DNA from: NIOZ-UU13 sp041862635
Lineage (GTDB): Bacteria > Planctomycetota > Phycisphaerae > Sedimentisphaerales > Anaerobacaceae
Assembly: GCA_041862635.1 (NCBI GenBank)
Contig: JBGVTO010000076.1
Coordinates: 1 to 7,615 of the forward strand
Reading direction: 5' to 3'
DNA length: 7,615 bases
Positions 1-6,505 of the stretch are shown here, piece by piece. Position 1 is the stretch's first letter. Every line of letters begins with the position of its first letter. Both the position numbers and the translations under genes were made by a program. The notes under the pieces were generated by a model. The model had not been told where the DNA came from. It worked only from the letters and a program-made list of their open reading frames with translations, and made no database searches.

Positions 1-620
1 AATATGCGTTCGTACAGCCTGATACCTTTATGTCCGCTGCTGTATGTCCAGACGACGGCGGTCGATACAGTCAAGACAGCCAGACCGATTCCAATTAATA
101 GTGCTGTCTGCGCCGCGGATGACGACGGCCCCCAGCCCGTTACAGCCTTAATCATATCTTCGGTCATGCCGGCTGCCAGTGCGTATTGGGGCAAATGCCA
201 AATTATCGTTGCCAATAGCGCCCCAATTGCCCAGCTCCATGCAACAGCAGGATGGATGTAACGCTTCATTGCATAAAATGGCCGGACCCCGGTGGATAAG
301 GTTTGATACGACATGGCTGCAAACAGAATAATGCCAAGCGCCATTGCCAGAGGCTGGACCCAAAGCAATTTATACTGAAGGGAAGCACCGGCAAAAAGAG
401 AGGCCATGGCACTTCCACTGCCGAGCACGAGGGCGCTTTGAAGCCAGCCGGGGCCGGTTTTGGAAAAATACCCTCGCCACCGCCGCAGAAAACCTTTACC
501 TTCAAGCTTTGCCAGAGCAGCCTTTTCTTTAGCAAGAACCTCCGGAGCCGATGCGGTAAACATCGGCAATCCCTTAACTAAATCGTTCTTGTCAGAAATT
601 CGGTCTTGTCGGGGCTTCAT
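1..620 (-). CDS. NRAMP-like divalent metal transporter family protein, N-terminal part (cut by window edge)
   Basis: This is the first 206 codons of a membrane transporter that runs off the window at base 1. After a charged cytoplasmic N-terminus (about 50 residues) comes TGPGWLQSALVLGSGSAMAS and then AGASLQYKLLWV, which aligns with helix 1 and the start of helix 2 of the NRAMP family (GPG, then AGG...GYxLLW). Further hydrophobic segments lie near residues 84-104, 124-150 and 169-192. NRAMP proteins move Mn2+, Fe2+ or related ions across the inner membrane with protons. The family's metal-binding DPGN motif in helix 1 is replaced here by GSGS (residues 67-70), so the substrate is uncertain. 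The start at 620 is supported by GAGAGGA nine bases upstream. The gene begins 107 bases after the glycoside hydrolase stop, and a strong inverted repeat lies between them. Family membership is fairly sure; metal transport is not. Confidence 0.8.
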   Translation of the reverse strand, partial: MKPRQDRISDKNDLVKGLPMFTASAPEVLAKEKAALAKLEGKGFLRRWRGYFSKTGPGWLQSALVLGSGSAMASLFAGASLQYKLLWVQPLAMALGIILFAAMSYQTLSTGVRPFYAMKRYIHPAVAWSWAIGALLATIIWHLPQYALAAGMTEDMIKAVTGWGPSSSAAQTALLIGIGLAVLTVSTAVVWTYSSGHKGIRLYERI

Positions 621-629
621 TAAAATATA

Positions 630-636
630 TCCTCTC
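630..636 (-). promoter_or_regulatory. Ribosome binding site of the NRAMP-like gene
   Basis: The minus strand reads GAGAGGA, nine bases before the ATG at 620. It immediately follows the 3' arm of the inverted repeat at 637-719, so folding of that arm could affect ribosome access. The site supports 620 as the start over the later in-frame ATG at codon 20. Confidence 0.65.
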
Positions 637-719
637 GCCCCGCACCAAAATTAGCACCGTCGTGAAACCGAGAAACGAGGAACGACAGGTCGCTCACGAA
701 GGGAATTTTGGTGCGGGGC
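637..719. repeat. Perfect 16-bp inverted repeat with 51-base loop
   Basis: The arms gccccgcaccaaaatt (637-652) and aattttggtgcggggc (704-719) are exact reverse complements. A nested 6-bp pairing, tcgtga (660-665) with tcacga (694-699), lies inside the loop. It fills most of the spacer between the hydrolase stop (728-730) and the NRAMP-like start (620). Read on the minus strand it has no T-run after the stem, so it is not a canonical terminator for the hydrolase gene. It could be a leader structure for the transporter mRNA or a small non-autonomous palindromic repeat. Confidence 0.75.
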
Positions 720-727
720 TCGTTTTA

Positions 728-1153
728 TTAGCCAACTGGAAAACTCAAGCTGTCCAGAGGATTCGTTCCGTGTGTCCTTTCATCCTCATCAGTAAAACCA
801 TCGTTATCGTCATCAGTGTCGGCGTTATCGCCTATGCCATCGCCATCCGTGTCCTGCCATTCTTTAGCGTCCAATGGGAATACGTCCCAGGGGACAGACT
901 TTGCTCTGTTCACACCGTCACCATCAAAGTCTAACTCCTGGCAATCGGCAATGTTATTTTTATTCTCGTCATCTCCGATGCCATCTCCATCGTCATCGGC
1001 ATCAAGGTTATCGCCAATCCAATCCATATCTTTATCTTCCCACTCTTGCGGTTCGAGGGGGAAGGCATCCATCTGGTCGGGCACGCCATCCTGGTCATCA
1101 TCGTCGTCAAGATTGTTGGGCTTTCCGTCCTTGTCAATATCCGGCGGTCCGTC
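728..1153 (-). repeat. Thrombospondin type 3-like Ca2+-binding repeat region (residues 606-746)
   Basis: The C-terminal 141 residues carry repeated DxDxDG-type loops. Two longer units match each other: DAFPLEPQEWEDKDMDWIGD from residue 634 and DVFPLDAKEWQDTDGDGIGD from residue 695, each followed by an Asp cluster ending DG. The second unit ends GTNPLD. Such repeats bind calcium and act as rigid spacers or stalks in secreted proteins. The position at the very C-terminus suggests surface display or a linkage role rather than catalysis. Confidence 0.85.
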
Positions 1154-2968
1154 CGGCGTGATAAGAAGAGCAAGGTCCACTGTAAATTCCGGGACATCAA
1201 GAGTATTTTTTCCAGCTGAGACGTTAATCGTTTTGAGAATCGCAGCGTTTTCAGGCGAGTACCAGTATCCTGTTGCACTTTTCGGCACGTCCAGAGTAAT
1301 AGTCATACCTTTCACAGGATTGATATGGTCGCTGAAGTGATACAGATAAACGCCGGCTCTTTCCTTTGAGGCAAGGCCATAGGCCCGAACAGCCTCCGGA
1401 CGTGAGACCTTCAGTTCGACCATACGAATGTCCCTGTCGAGGCGATAGGCGAAATCCTGCATTGCCCGTACATATTCTCGTTCCTTTGGGCCCAGCCAGA
1501 TATTCATATAATGGCCGTCCCGGGCGTAGCTGGTATTCCAGAAGACAAAGGCAATCTCGTTGAAAAATGCCGTCCAATTTCGAATTCGCATCCGCAGAGC
1601 TGAGCCCTCGTCCCACACACCACCGACGCCCGGAGGCCGCGGCTTTCGCCCGTCAACACGATTGCCCTGCTCACCGACAACCACGGGCTTATTATATTTC
1701 TTCCAATGCTCTGCTCTCGAAGCTGTCACCATATCGGATTCAAGCTCATTTTCCCTTTGATACCAATGTGGGGCGTTAATTTCGATACCGGCAAGCTCAG
1801 GCCTTTCCCAGCTTGTGGTGACAGGATGCCGGTATGGGTCAAGTGACTTTAGATAGGGAACCATGATTTCATACCACTGGTCATCGGCCTTTTGCTCGTT
1901 GAGAAATTCCCAGAAATCCACATACGCTCCCCATCGGTCAATGCTGTATTTTATGAATCTTTTAACTTTTGACATTTTTACTTCGTCGAACGGCTGGTCA
2001 TTGAATGCCTCTCGAAAGCCAAAGATTCCGTAAAAGATACGGAAGCCATACTTGCGAGCGCACCGCAGAAGCTCATCCGTCATAATAGCTTCCTGGATAA
2101 GGTAGTGGTCAAGGTCGCGGTCGAGCGGGTACGAGCAGTTCTGCTGCGAGAAGCGATACAGATTGAATCCGCATTGTGAGAAATACCGGAAATATACATC
2201 GGCGTTTTGCGGGTTGCAGGATGGCCCACGCACAAACATAGGCCCGGCAGGCAGCGGCTGCGGGTCCTTCAGGTCTGTCCGGAAAGGTCCCTCCATCGAG
2301 CATTGGTCTAAAACCGAGCCGGTAGCTGAATTGTCTCCCCAGCAATCCTGAAGACCAATAGGAAAGTATGGACTTCCATCGTCAAACACAAATCGAAACG
2401 GATTCGTTGGATGTCGCCGGACAAACCCGGGATTCGGTTTTCGTCCTTTCACCCCGTTAGAAGCTGCCGACTTACTTCTAACGGGGTTCACGCAGGTAAA
2501 GGTGCCTTCACCAACCGCCTCTTGGCCTTTCAAATTTTTAAATACAAAATTGTATTTCCACTGGCCGAGTTCCCGGGGAGCAAATCGCGCCTTCCACAGA
2601 TCCTGCTTCTCAAAGTCATAAACCACCTGCTGTCTTTGGCCTCTGTCGGTCTGGGTCGTGCGGGTATGAATTCTCGCTTCGGATGAAGAACCGTAATGAA
2701 ATCCACCGATTCGAATCTGCTTCTTCGAGCCAGAAGTAAAGACAACATCAACAGCGACATCGAAAAAAGGATTAACGTAGTCTTTTTCGTGCCTAAAGGT
2801 GATTTCAAAGACTTCGTATTGTGGCACCGTCTTTGTGTTCTGAGTGTACTCTAACTCCAGCACACTATCCGTTGGTTCCTTGACATCAGCAGGCGGCGTG
2901 ACCCGGCAGGAGCCACAAAGCGAGATTAGAAGCACAATGTCAAACATTAAAATTATTTTTGATACCAT
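728..2968 (-). CDS. Secreted or lipid-anchored DUF5060-domain glycoside hydrolase with C-terminal thrombospondin type 3 repeats
   Basis: This 746-residue protein probably cleaves a polysaccharide or oligosaccharide outside the cytoplasmic membrane. Residues 1-21 form a signal peptide ending LCGSC; Cys21 could be lipidated, but the lipobox is not ideal because Cys is at -3. Residues about 38-158 resemble the DUF5060 beta-sandwich. A TIM-barrel-like catalytic region follows (about 178-510), with FPIGLQDCWGDN, WEFLNEQ (Glu358, likely acid/base) and VVVGEQGN (Glu433, likely nucleophile), as in clan GH-A enzymes. A small beta domain (about 515-600) comes next. Residues 606-746 are Asp-rich calcium-binding repeats. 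Residues 161-173 are encoded by a palindromic insertion. The start at 2968 has AGAGGG seven bases upstream. The gene ends with TAATAA. The substrate cannot be told from sequence, and the exact GH family is not assigned. Confidence 0.88.
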   Translation of the reverse strand: MVSKIILMFDIVLLISLCGSCRVTPPADVKEPTDSVLELEYTQNTKTVPQYEVFEITFRHEKDYVNPFFDVAVDVVFTSGSKKQIRIGGFHYGSSSEARIHTRTTQTDRGQRQQVVYDFEKQDLWKARFAPRELGQWKYNFVFKNLKGQEAVGEGTFTCVNPVRSKSAASNGVKGRKPNPGFVRRHPTNPFRFVFDDGSPYFPIGLQDCWGDNSATGSVLDQCSMEGPFRTDLKDPQPLPAGPMFVRGPSCNPQNADVYFRYFSQCGFNLYRFSQQNCSYPLDRDLDHYLIQEAIMTDELLRCARKYGFRIFYGIFGFREAFNDQPFDEVKMSKVKRFIKYSIDRWGAYVDFWEFLNEQKADDQWYEIMVPYLKSLDPYRHPVTTSWERPELAGIEINAPHWYQRENELESDMVTASRAEHWKKYNKPVVVGEQGNRVDGRKPRPPGVGGVWDEGSALRMRIRNWTAFFNEIAFVFWNTSYARDGHYMNIWLGPKEREYVRAMQDFAYRLDRDIRMVELKVSRPEAVRAYGLASKERAGVYLYHFSDHINPVKGMTITLDVPKSATGYWYSPENAAILKTINVSAGKNTLDVPEFTVDLALLITPDGPPDIDKDGKPNNLDDDDDQDGVPDQMDAFPLEPQEWEDKDMDWIGDNLDADDDGDGIGDDENKNNIADCQELDFDGDGVNRAKSVPWDVFPLDAKEWQDTDGDGIGDNADTDDDNDGFTDEDERTHGTNPLDSLSFPVG
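2452..2490. repeat. 39-bp palindromic mini-element inserted in frame in the hydrolase gene
   Basis: The arms accccgttagaag (2451-2463) and cttctaacggggt (2475-2487) are exact 13-bp reverse complements around an 11-base loop. The 5-bp direct repeat ttcac (2448-2452 and 2487-2491) brackets the palindrome at an offset of exactly 39 bp. Read in the gene, the segment encodes NPVRSKSAASNGV (residues 161-173). Without it the protein would read GTFTCV-KGRKPNPGFVRRHP, a smooth linker between DUF5060 and the catalytic domain. Because 39 is divisible by three, the frame is kept. Confidence 0.75.
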
Positions 2969-2975
2969 TGTCTTG

Positions 2976-2981
2976 CCCTCT
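2976..2981 (-). promoter_or_regulatory. Ribosome binding site of the DUF5060 glycoside hydrolase
   Basis: The minus strand reads AGAGGG, seven bases before the ATG at 2968. It fixes the start of the signal-peptide-bearing protein. Confidence 0.65.
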
Positions 2982-3030
2982 GCTTCAAATTGCCCGATAC
3001 GTACCTTAACAAAAGTACTGATATTTAAAA

Positions 3031-3059
3031 ATTATAGAAATAATCAAAATGCGAAAGTT
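3031..3059 (-). promoter_or_regulatory. Possible sigma70-type promoter for the hydrolase gene
   Basis: On the minus strand an exact TATAAT lies at 3036-3031 in a very AT-rich stretch, about 63 bases before the start codon. The hexamer 17 bases upstream (AACTTT, 3059-3054) is a poor -35 box; TTGATT at 3047-3042 is better in sequence but badly spaced for this -10. The gap before the hydrolase gene makes an independent promoter likely. The exact site is a guess. Confidence 0.3.
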
Positions 3060-3061
3060 AA

Positions 3062-3178
3062 TTAACTTTTGGTTTAATGTTGTCGAAGCTCGTATCGAAA
3101 CTGGAGGCTTGAAGCTCGAGCTTCGAGTTTCCAGGACGAGCGTCTTTACGAGCATCGACAACCTTAAACGAAAATTAA
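3062..3178. repeat. Large imperfect inverted repeat (about 117 bp) with central hairpin
   Basis: The outer arms 3062-3094 and 3147-3178 pair over 32-33 bases with three mismatches and one gap; the core is ttgtcgaagctcgta against tacgagcatcgacaa. Inside, 3101-3117 and 3118-3134 form a second 17-bp hairpin with three G-T pairs, centred on the perfect palindrome gaagctcgagcttc (3111-3124). A TTAA lies just outside the left arm (3058-3061) and the right arm ends in TTAA (3175-3178). No transposase is encoded. It could be a MITE-like element, a dispersed intergenic repeat or a structured leader upstream of the hydrolase gene. Confidence 0.75.
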
Positions 3179-3187
3179 GCCGTGGTC

Positions 3188-3226
3188 GGTCCCTTAACAT
3201 TATCTATTTCATGCCGGTTAAGGACC
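3188..3226. repeat. Stem-loop with ggtcc/ggacc and ttaac/gttaa pairing
   Basis: The arms ggtcccttaac (3188-3198) and ggttaaggacc (3216-3226) form a 10-bp stem with one bulged C and a loop of about 18 bases. It lies 174 bases after the beta-propeller stop on the minus strand. There is no T-run directly after the stem, so a terminator role is weakly supported. Confidence 0.4.
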
Positions 3227-3309
3227 TAATATATCGGCTTTGTTCTTCGGCAACAACCAAAAACCCTGCTCTAATCCGAAAGAGTCACCTGTGTTTGCGT
3301 TACTCCCTT

Positions 3310-3326
3310 TGCTGTCTGCGACAGCA
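3310..3326. other. Short hairpin downstream of the beta-propeller gene
   Basis: The sequence tgctgtc-tgc-gacagca is a perfect 7-bp stem with a three-base loop, 74 bases after the stop at 3400. Read on the minus strand it is followed by AAGGGAG, not by a U tract. It could be a 3' processing structure, but it does not meet the criteria of an intrinsic terminator. Confidence 0.3.
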
Positions 3327-3399
3327 GACAAGAAGGTGCAGGCAAGAAAGCAGGGACAGTGCAACCGCCCGTATTCGTGTAATCCCCGTCGTTTGCTCC

Positions 3400-6300
3400 T
3401 CAACGAGAAACTACGGCAGTGCGGGCAAAGCACTGAACGGTCCCGTTCTCAAGAGAAACTACGACACGACCTTTGCTGTCGATGGCCAGGCCCCAGGAAA
3501 CGGCAGGTGACGGCAATCTGTGAGACCAGAGCAGACTTCCGTCCTTCAGATTCAAGGCAATAATCTTTGACTTTTCAGCAACCACCACGGCATTACTGCA
3601 TACTGCGATAGCAATGCTTTGGCTGCACTCGTGACTCCACAAAGGTTCCTTCCTGATGCCTAACCTCATCCAGTCAACAAGGAATTGGTTCCGCGGATTC
3701 GCCATACTTCGGTTCAGGGACTTCCTGTCTATATGGTCGAAGCACAAGATCCGCTTGTTTTTCTGGCTGCTTACCCAGACGACGTCTCGGCCGGAACTCG
3801 ATGTGAGAAAGACCCTGCTAAAGACAGTAGGGTCAAAGACATCGTACCTCGGGTCGGCATAGAAAGGTTTGCCACAAGAGACGACATGGTCTCCCAGCAA
3901 AGAAAGCTCCCAGCCACGCGGGCTGTGCGATAAGAGGACGTTGTTTTGCGTGAGGTTTTGGACCAGGTCGGGGTCGTTAAGGCATTTGCCGTCCTTCGTG
4001 TCGTAAATTGCCGGTGAGACAGCGTTGCCTCCGGCCAGATAGAGCTTGCCGTCGTTAAGCAGAAGATGGCCTTGAACGCTTACTCCGGAGCGAGCTTGAG
4101 AGTCAAGATGTCCTGATGTGTTGTTCTGCCACTTTATCCTGCCATTCGCCGCATCCAGTGCATAGACGTACGTACCGTCATAGTTAACGATACCGGCCGC
4201 CACGTAAGCAATGCCATCTTCGATAACGACACCGCCGGTCGCCGGCCAGGTGGAAAGCAACGCGCCATAGACAGGAATCTTTCGCTCTGCTGGAGCTGCC
4301 CGAAAACGCCAGAGCAGCCGTCCCGTCGCTGCTTCAAATGTATAGAGCCATCCGTCGCCAGAACCTACCAAAGCCCGCCCCTTCCAAATAGTTGGCGGAA
4401 TTCGGACCGCCCCGCCCGTATAGGCCTTCCACCGAAGACTGCCGCTTGCAGCGTCCAGCGCCCGAACAATACCGTCGGGACCACTGATGAATATCAGCCC
4501 ACCTACTGCAACTGGGGCCGTAGGAGCCGGGGCTGTCGAGGCCGGAGGCGACGGCGGTTCAAAAGACCAGAGCAGCTCATTATTTTCGGAGATAGCTGCT
4601 TTTGTTGTGGCGCTGCAGATATTATCCGCCCGAAAGGTTGGCCAGTCAGCCGACGATTCAGGTAGGCTCGCAACATTGGTCACATCGGCAGCCTTCTCAA
4701 GATGCTCTGCCTCGGTTGCCCGTGGTGTGAAGTCGAAGCTGCCTGCCGGTCCGAGGCAGGTGACACCGTAGAGCGTAAGTTGACAATCACATACCGATGG
4801 CCACCAGTACAACAAGCCGTTCGCGATAGTAACACCATCGTGGCACGGTGGACGCATAGGCGAAACCAGTTGTGGGCTGCTGCCGGCCAGGTCGAAGCGA
4901 GTCGAGCCGCCCCGGGCCCGATAGAAAATAGCATCCAGAGTACCTGTCGGTCGAGTGCAGGCTCGGCGGCCCGTCTCAAGCTCCGCCAATACCTCTCCTG
5001 TGAGCGGAGCAAACTTCTTGCTGAGACTGCCCTGGTCATTCTGACCGCTAATGGCGTAGAGCCCGTCATCCCTTAAGACCAGCTGGAAATTACCGTAGGG
5101 GTCGCTCCATAATACCTCGCCGTTTTTGGTCGAGACGGCAAGAAGCTTGCCGACCTGTGGGCCGGCAAAGTACAATGCATCGTCACTGCATTTCACATAG
5201 CAAGTCGTTCGCCAGTTGAAGCTTGCGCCCTGCCGATTCATATAACTGCCGAGGGCATCGAAAAGCTCAGGGGCATTATCGGGGGTTCGGCGCCAGATTG
5301 GTTTGCCGGTCCTTGCATCCAGACATACAAGGTACGCCCCGAAGCGAAAGATATAGATACGCCCGTTCTTCATACACATAGCCCGGCTGTCAACCGGCTC
5401 GGCCTCGTGATAGCTCCACAGAACCTTTTTCGTTTTCGGCTCGATGGCCAGCATATTGCCGCCGAAGCCCCACGGATGGGTTACATACGCCTTCTCGCTG
5501 TCTCTGATGCCGTCAGGCTGATTAAAGCCTTTTGATATTGGGCTCCACGGCCAGCCGTGACTTTCGCGCCGCCAGCGCATGGTGGGGTCTTTTTGCTCCT
5601 GCTCTCCGATTAACGCATAGAGAATTCCATCCTCCATACCCAGCCACTTCCAAAACGTTCCACCGGCTACATCTAACGGAGGAATTATCTCATCCTCGAG
5701 CTTGCCGGTTGCTGCGTTGATTACTTTACAGGAGCTGTCATCAGCCACATAGAGCGTTGTGGGCGTTGCAATCATCGTGTTGCGATGGACCATTATGCCG
5801 GGCGTTATGTCGCGCTGCCAGAGAATCGTACCGTTGTAGCCATTGAACGCAACAAGCTTGTTGAGGAACGGCTCCTCACGTTCCTTGAAGGCCACATGTC
5901 CGAATGCCTTGAATACCCGGCCTGCCGAAGCAACTGCCATCTGAGGCACGGGCGCATAGCGAGGCTCGGCCAGGAACTGTGTCAGGTAAGGTGCGGCAAT
6001 TATACGGTCTCTCGATTGGGGGTTGTTATCGGGGCCGTGATAGGGATGGCTCCAGTCATCTGCTCCTTCGGGAAAAGGCTTAATGAGAACCTTGCGTCCC
6101 AGCAAGGCCTTGCCGCCGGGCCGAAGCACTCGAAGCGCCTCCTTTTCAGAGATGCTTGTTGCCTTACCCACAGCGACGACTGCATCGGCTGTGTTGTCGG
6201 CCAAATGCAGACGCTTCAACGAATCCTTCTCCACGAAGATACGTGTTCCATAAAGTCCCGCCTTATCAACCGTTCGGCGTGCCATTTCGACGTCCTCTGT

Positions 6301-6501
6301 CCCCGTTAGCTGAACATAAATGAGCAGCTCGCTTTCGCGCGCAAGCTTTACAGCAAGCTCACACCTCGTGTCACCGAGCAATACGCAAATCCCTCGTGAT
6401 ACGCCGATTTCTTTGAGAATCGAGTTGCTCTGGTCGGCTGCATCAACCAGTGACAGGCAGAACAGTAAGAAAATGATTATCACAAATATTAACCTTTTCA
6501 T
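3400..6501 (-). CDS. Exported PQQ-type beta-propeller protein with N-terminal methyltransferase-like domain
   Basis: This is a 1033-residue secreted protein. A Sec signal peptide covers residues 1-21 (hydrophobic core, then VDA|ADQ). Residues about 27-135 resemble a class I methyltransferase fold, including the late VLRPGGKALL strand, but the SAM-binding glycine loop is degenerate (LLGDTRCELA). A linker with GADDWSHPYHGPDNN leads into about nine propeller blades of the type ALDxxxGxxxW (for example near residues 218, 352, 393, 454, 681, 721, 781 and 982). A Pro/Ala/Thr linker at 649-664 separates two propeller halves. The architecture is familiar from large planctomycete paralogue families of unknown function. 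In the PQQ-dependent dehydrogenases the propeller carries a quinone cofactor, but a catalytic role is not shown here. An ATG at 6540 would add 13 residues, but a strong ribosome binding site favours 6501, which puts the signal peptide at the N-terminus. It lies 66 bases after lgt and may share its transcript. Confidence 0.87.
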   Translation of the reverse strand: MKRLIFVIIIFLLFCLSLVDAADQSNSILKEIGVSRGICVLLGDTRCELAVKLARESELLIYVQLTGTEDVEMARRTVDKAGLYGTRIFVEKDSLKRLHLADNTADAVVAVGKATSISEKEALRVLRPGGKALLGRKVLIKPFPEGADDWSHPYHGPDNNPQSRDRIIAAPYLTQFLAEPRYAPVPQMAVASAGRVFKAFGHVAFKEREEPFLNKLVAFNGYNGTILWQRDITPGIMVHRNTMIATPTTLYVADDSSCKVINAATGKLEDEIIPPLDVAGGTFWKWLGMEDGILYALIGEQEQKDPTMRWRRESHGWPWSPISKGFNQPDGIRDSEKAYVTHPWGFGGNMLAIEPKTKKVLWSYHEAEPVDSRAMCMKNGRIYIFRFGAYLVCLDARTGKPIWRRTPDNAPELFDALGSYMNRQGASFNWRTTCYVKCSDDALYFAGPQVGKLLAVSTKNGEVLWSDPYGNFQLVLRDDGLYAISGQNDQGSLSKKFAPLTGEVLAELETGRRACTRPTGTLDAIFYRARGGSTRFDLAGSSPQLVSPMRPPCHDGVTIANGLLYWWPSVCDCQLTLYGVTCLGPAGSFDFTPRATEAEHLEKAADVTNVASLPESSADWPTFRADNICSATTKAAISENNELLWSFEPPSPPASTAPAPTAPVAVGGLIFISGPDGIVRALDAASGSLRWKAYTGGAVRIPPTIWKGRALVGSGDGWLYTFEAATGRLLWRFRAAPAERKIPVYGALLSTWPATGGVVIEDGIAYVAAGIVNYDGTYVYALDAANGRIKWQNNTSGHLDSQARSGVSVQGHLLLNDGKLYLAGGNAVSPAIYDTKDGKCLNDPDLVQNLTQNNVLLSHSPRGWELSLLGDHVVSCGKPFYADPRYDVFDPTVFSRVFLTSSSGRDVVWVSSQKNKRILCFDHIDRKSLNRSMANPRNQFLVDWMRLGIRKEPLWSHECSQSIAIAVCSNAVVVAEKSKIIALNLKDGSLLWSHRLPSPAVSWGLAIDSKGRVVVSLENGTVQCFARTAVVSR
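4510..4557 (-). other. Pro/Ala/Thr-rich linker coding segment in the beta-propeller protein
   Basis: Residues 649-664 read PSPPASTAPAPTAPVA, a low-complexity, flexible linker encoded by GC-rich DNA. It follows a blade ending LLWSFE and precedes GLIFISGPDGIVRALD, so it sits at the edge of a blade in the second propeller half. It is probably a surface loop or inter-propeller tether. Confidence 0.55.
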
Positions 6502-6505
6502 TTTG

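Larger units (their letters stand above)
2969..3399. other. Intergenic region of 431 bases rich in inverted repeats, without a convincing gene
   Basis: This is by far the longest gap in the window (the others are 66 and 107 bases). It holds, from the hydrolase start outward, an AT-rich leader with a possible promoter (2969-3060), a large imperfect inverted repeat (3062-3178), a stem-loop at 3188-3226, and a stretch up to 3399 with a short hairpin at 3310-3326. A plus-strand open frame from 3049 crosses the region but has no convincing ribosome binding site and no recognisable domain. Confidence 0.7.

Noticed and set aside
148..581. Several open frames on both strands overlapping the NRAMP-like gene
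   Set aside because: They are out of frame with the clear NRAMP-like translation running from 620 to the window edge, which explains this region fully.
637..719. Intrinsic terminator of the hydrolase gene
   Set aside because: The stem is strong, but on the minus strand it is followed by GAGAGGA rather than a T-run; the T-rich stretch lies on the opposite side of the repeat, where no plus-strand gene needs it.
816..1340. Plus-strand open frame of 174 codons rich in Ser and Pro
   Set aside because: It is the complement of the Asp-rich calcium-binding repeats of the hydrolase; GAT/GAC codons read backwards give Ser/Val/Ile-rich frames.
3218..3433. Minus-strand open frame of 71 codons with CPHC and other Cys pairs after the beta-propeller gene
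   Set aside because: It starts at a GTG inside the 3' end of the beta-propeller gene without a ribosome binding site; the Cys spacing does not form a clear zinc-binding pattern.
3405..3463. 11-bp direct repeat gagaaactacg, 48 bases apart at the end of the beta-propeller gene
   Set aside because: The copies are in the same frame and encode VVS in both places, so similar residues and codons, or a small internal duplication, explain them without a special function.
5785..6309. Plus-strand open frame of 174 codons opposite the beta-propeller gene
   Set aside because: It lies wholly within a well-supported coding region, has no recognisable domain and no convincing ribosome binding site.
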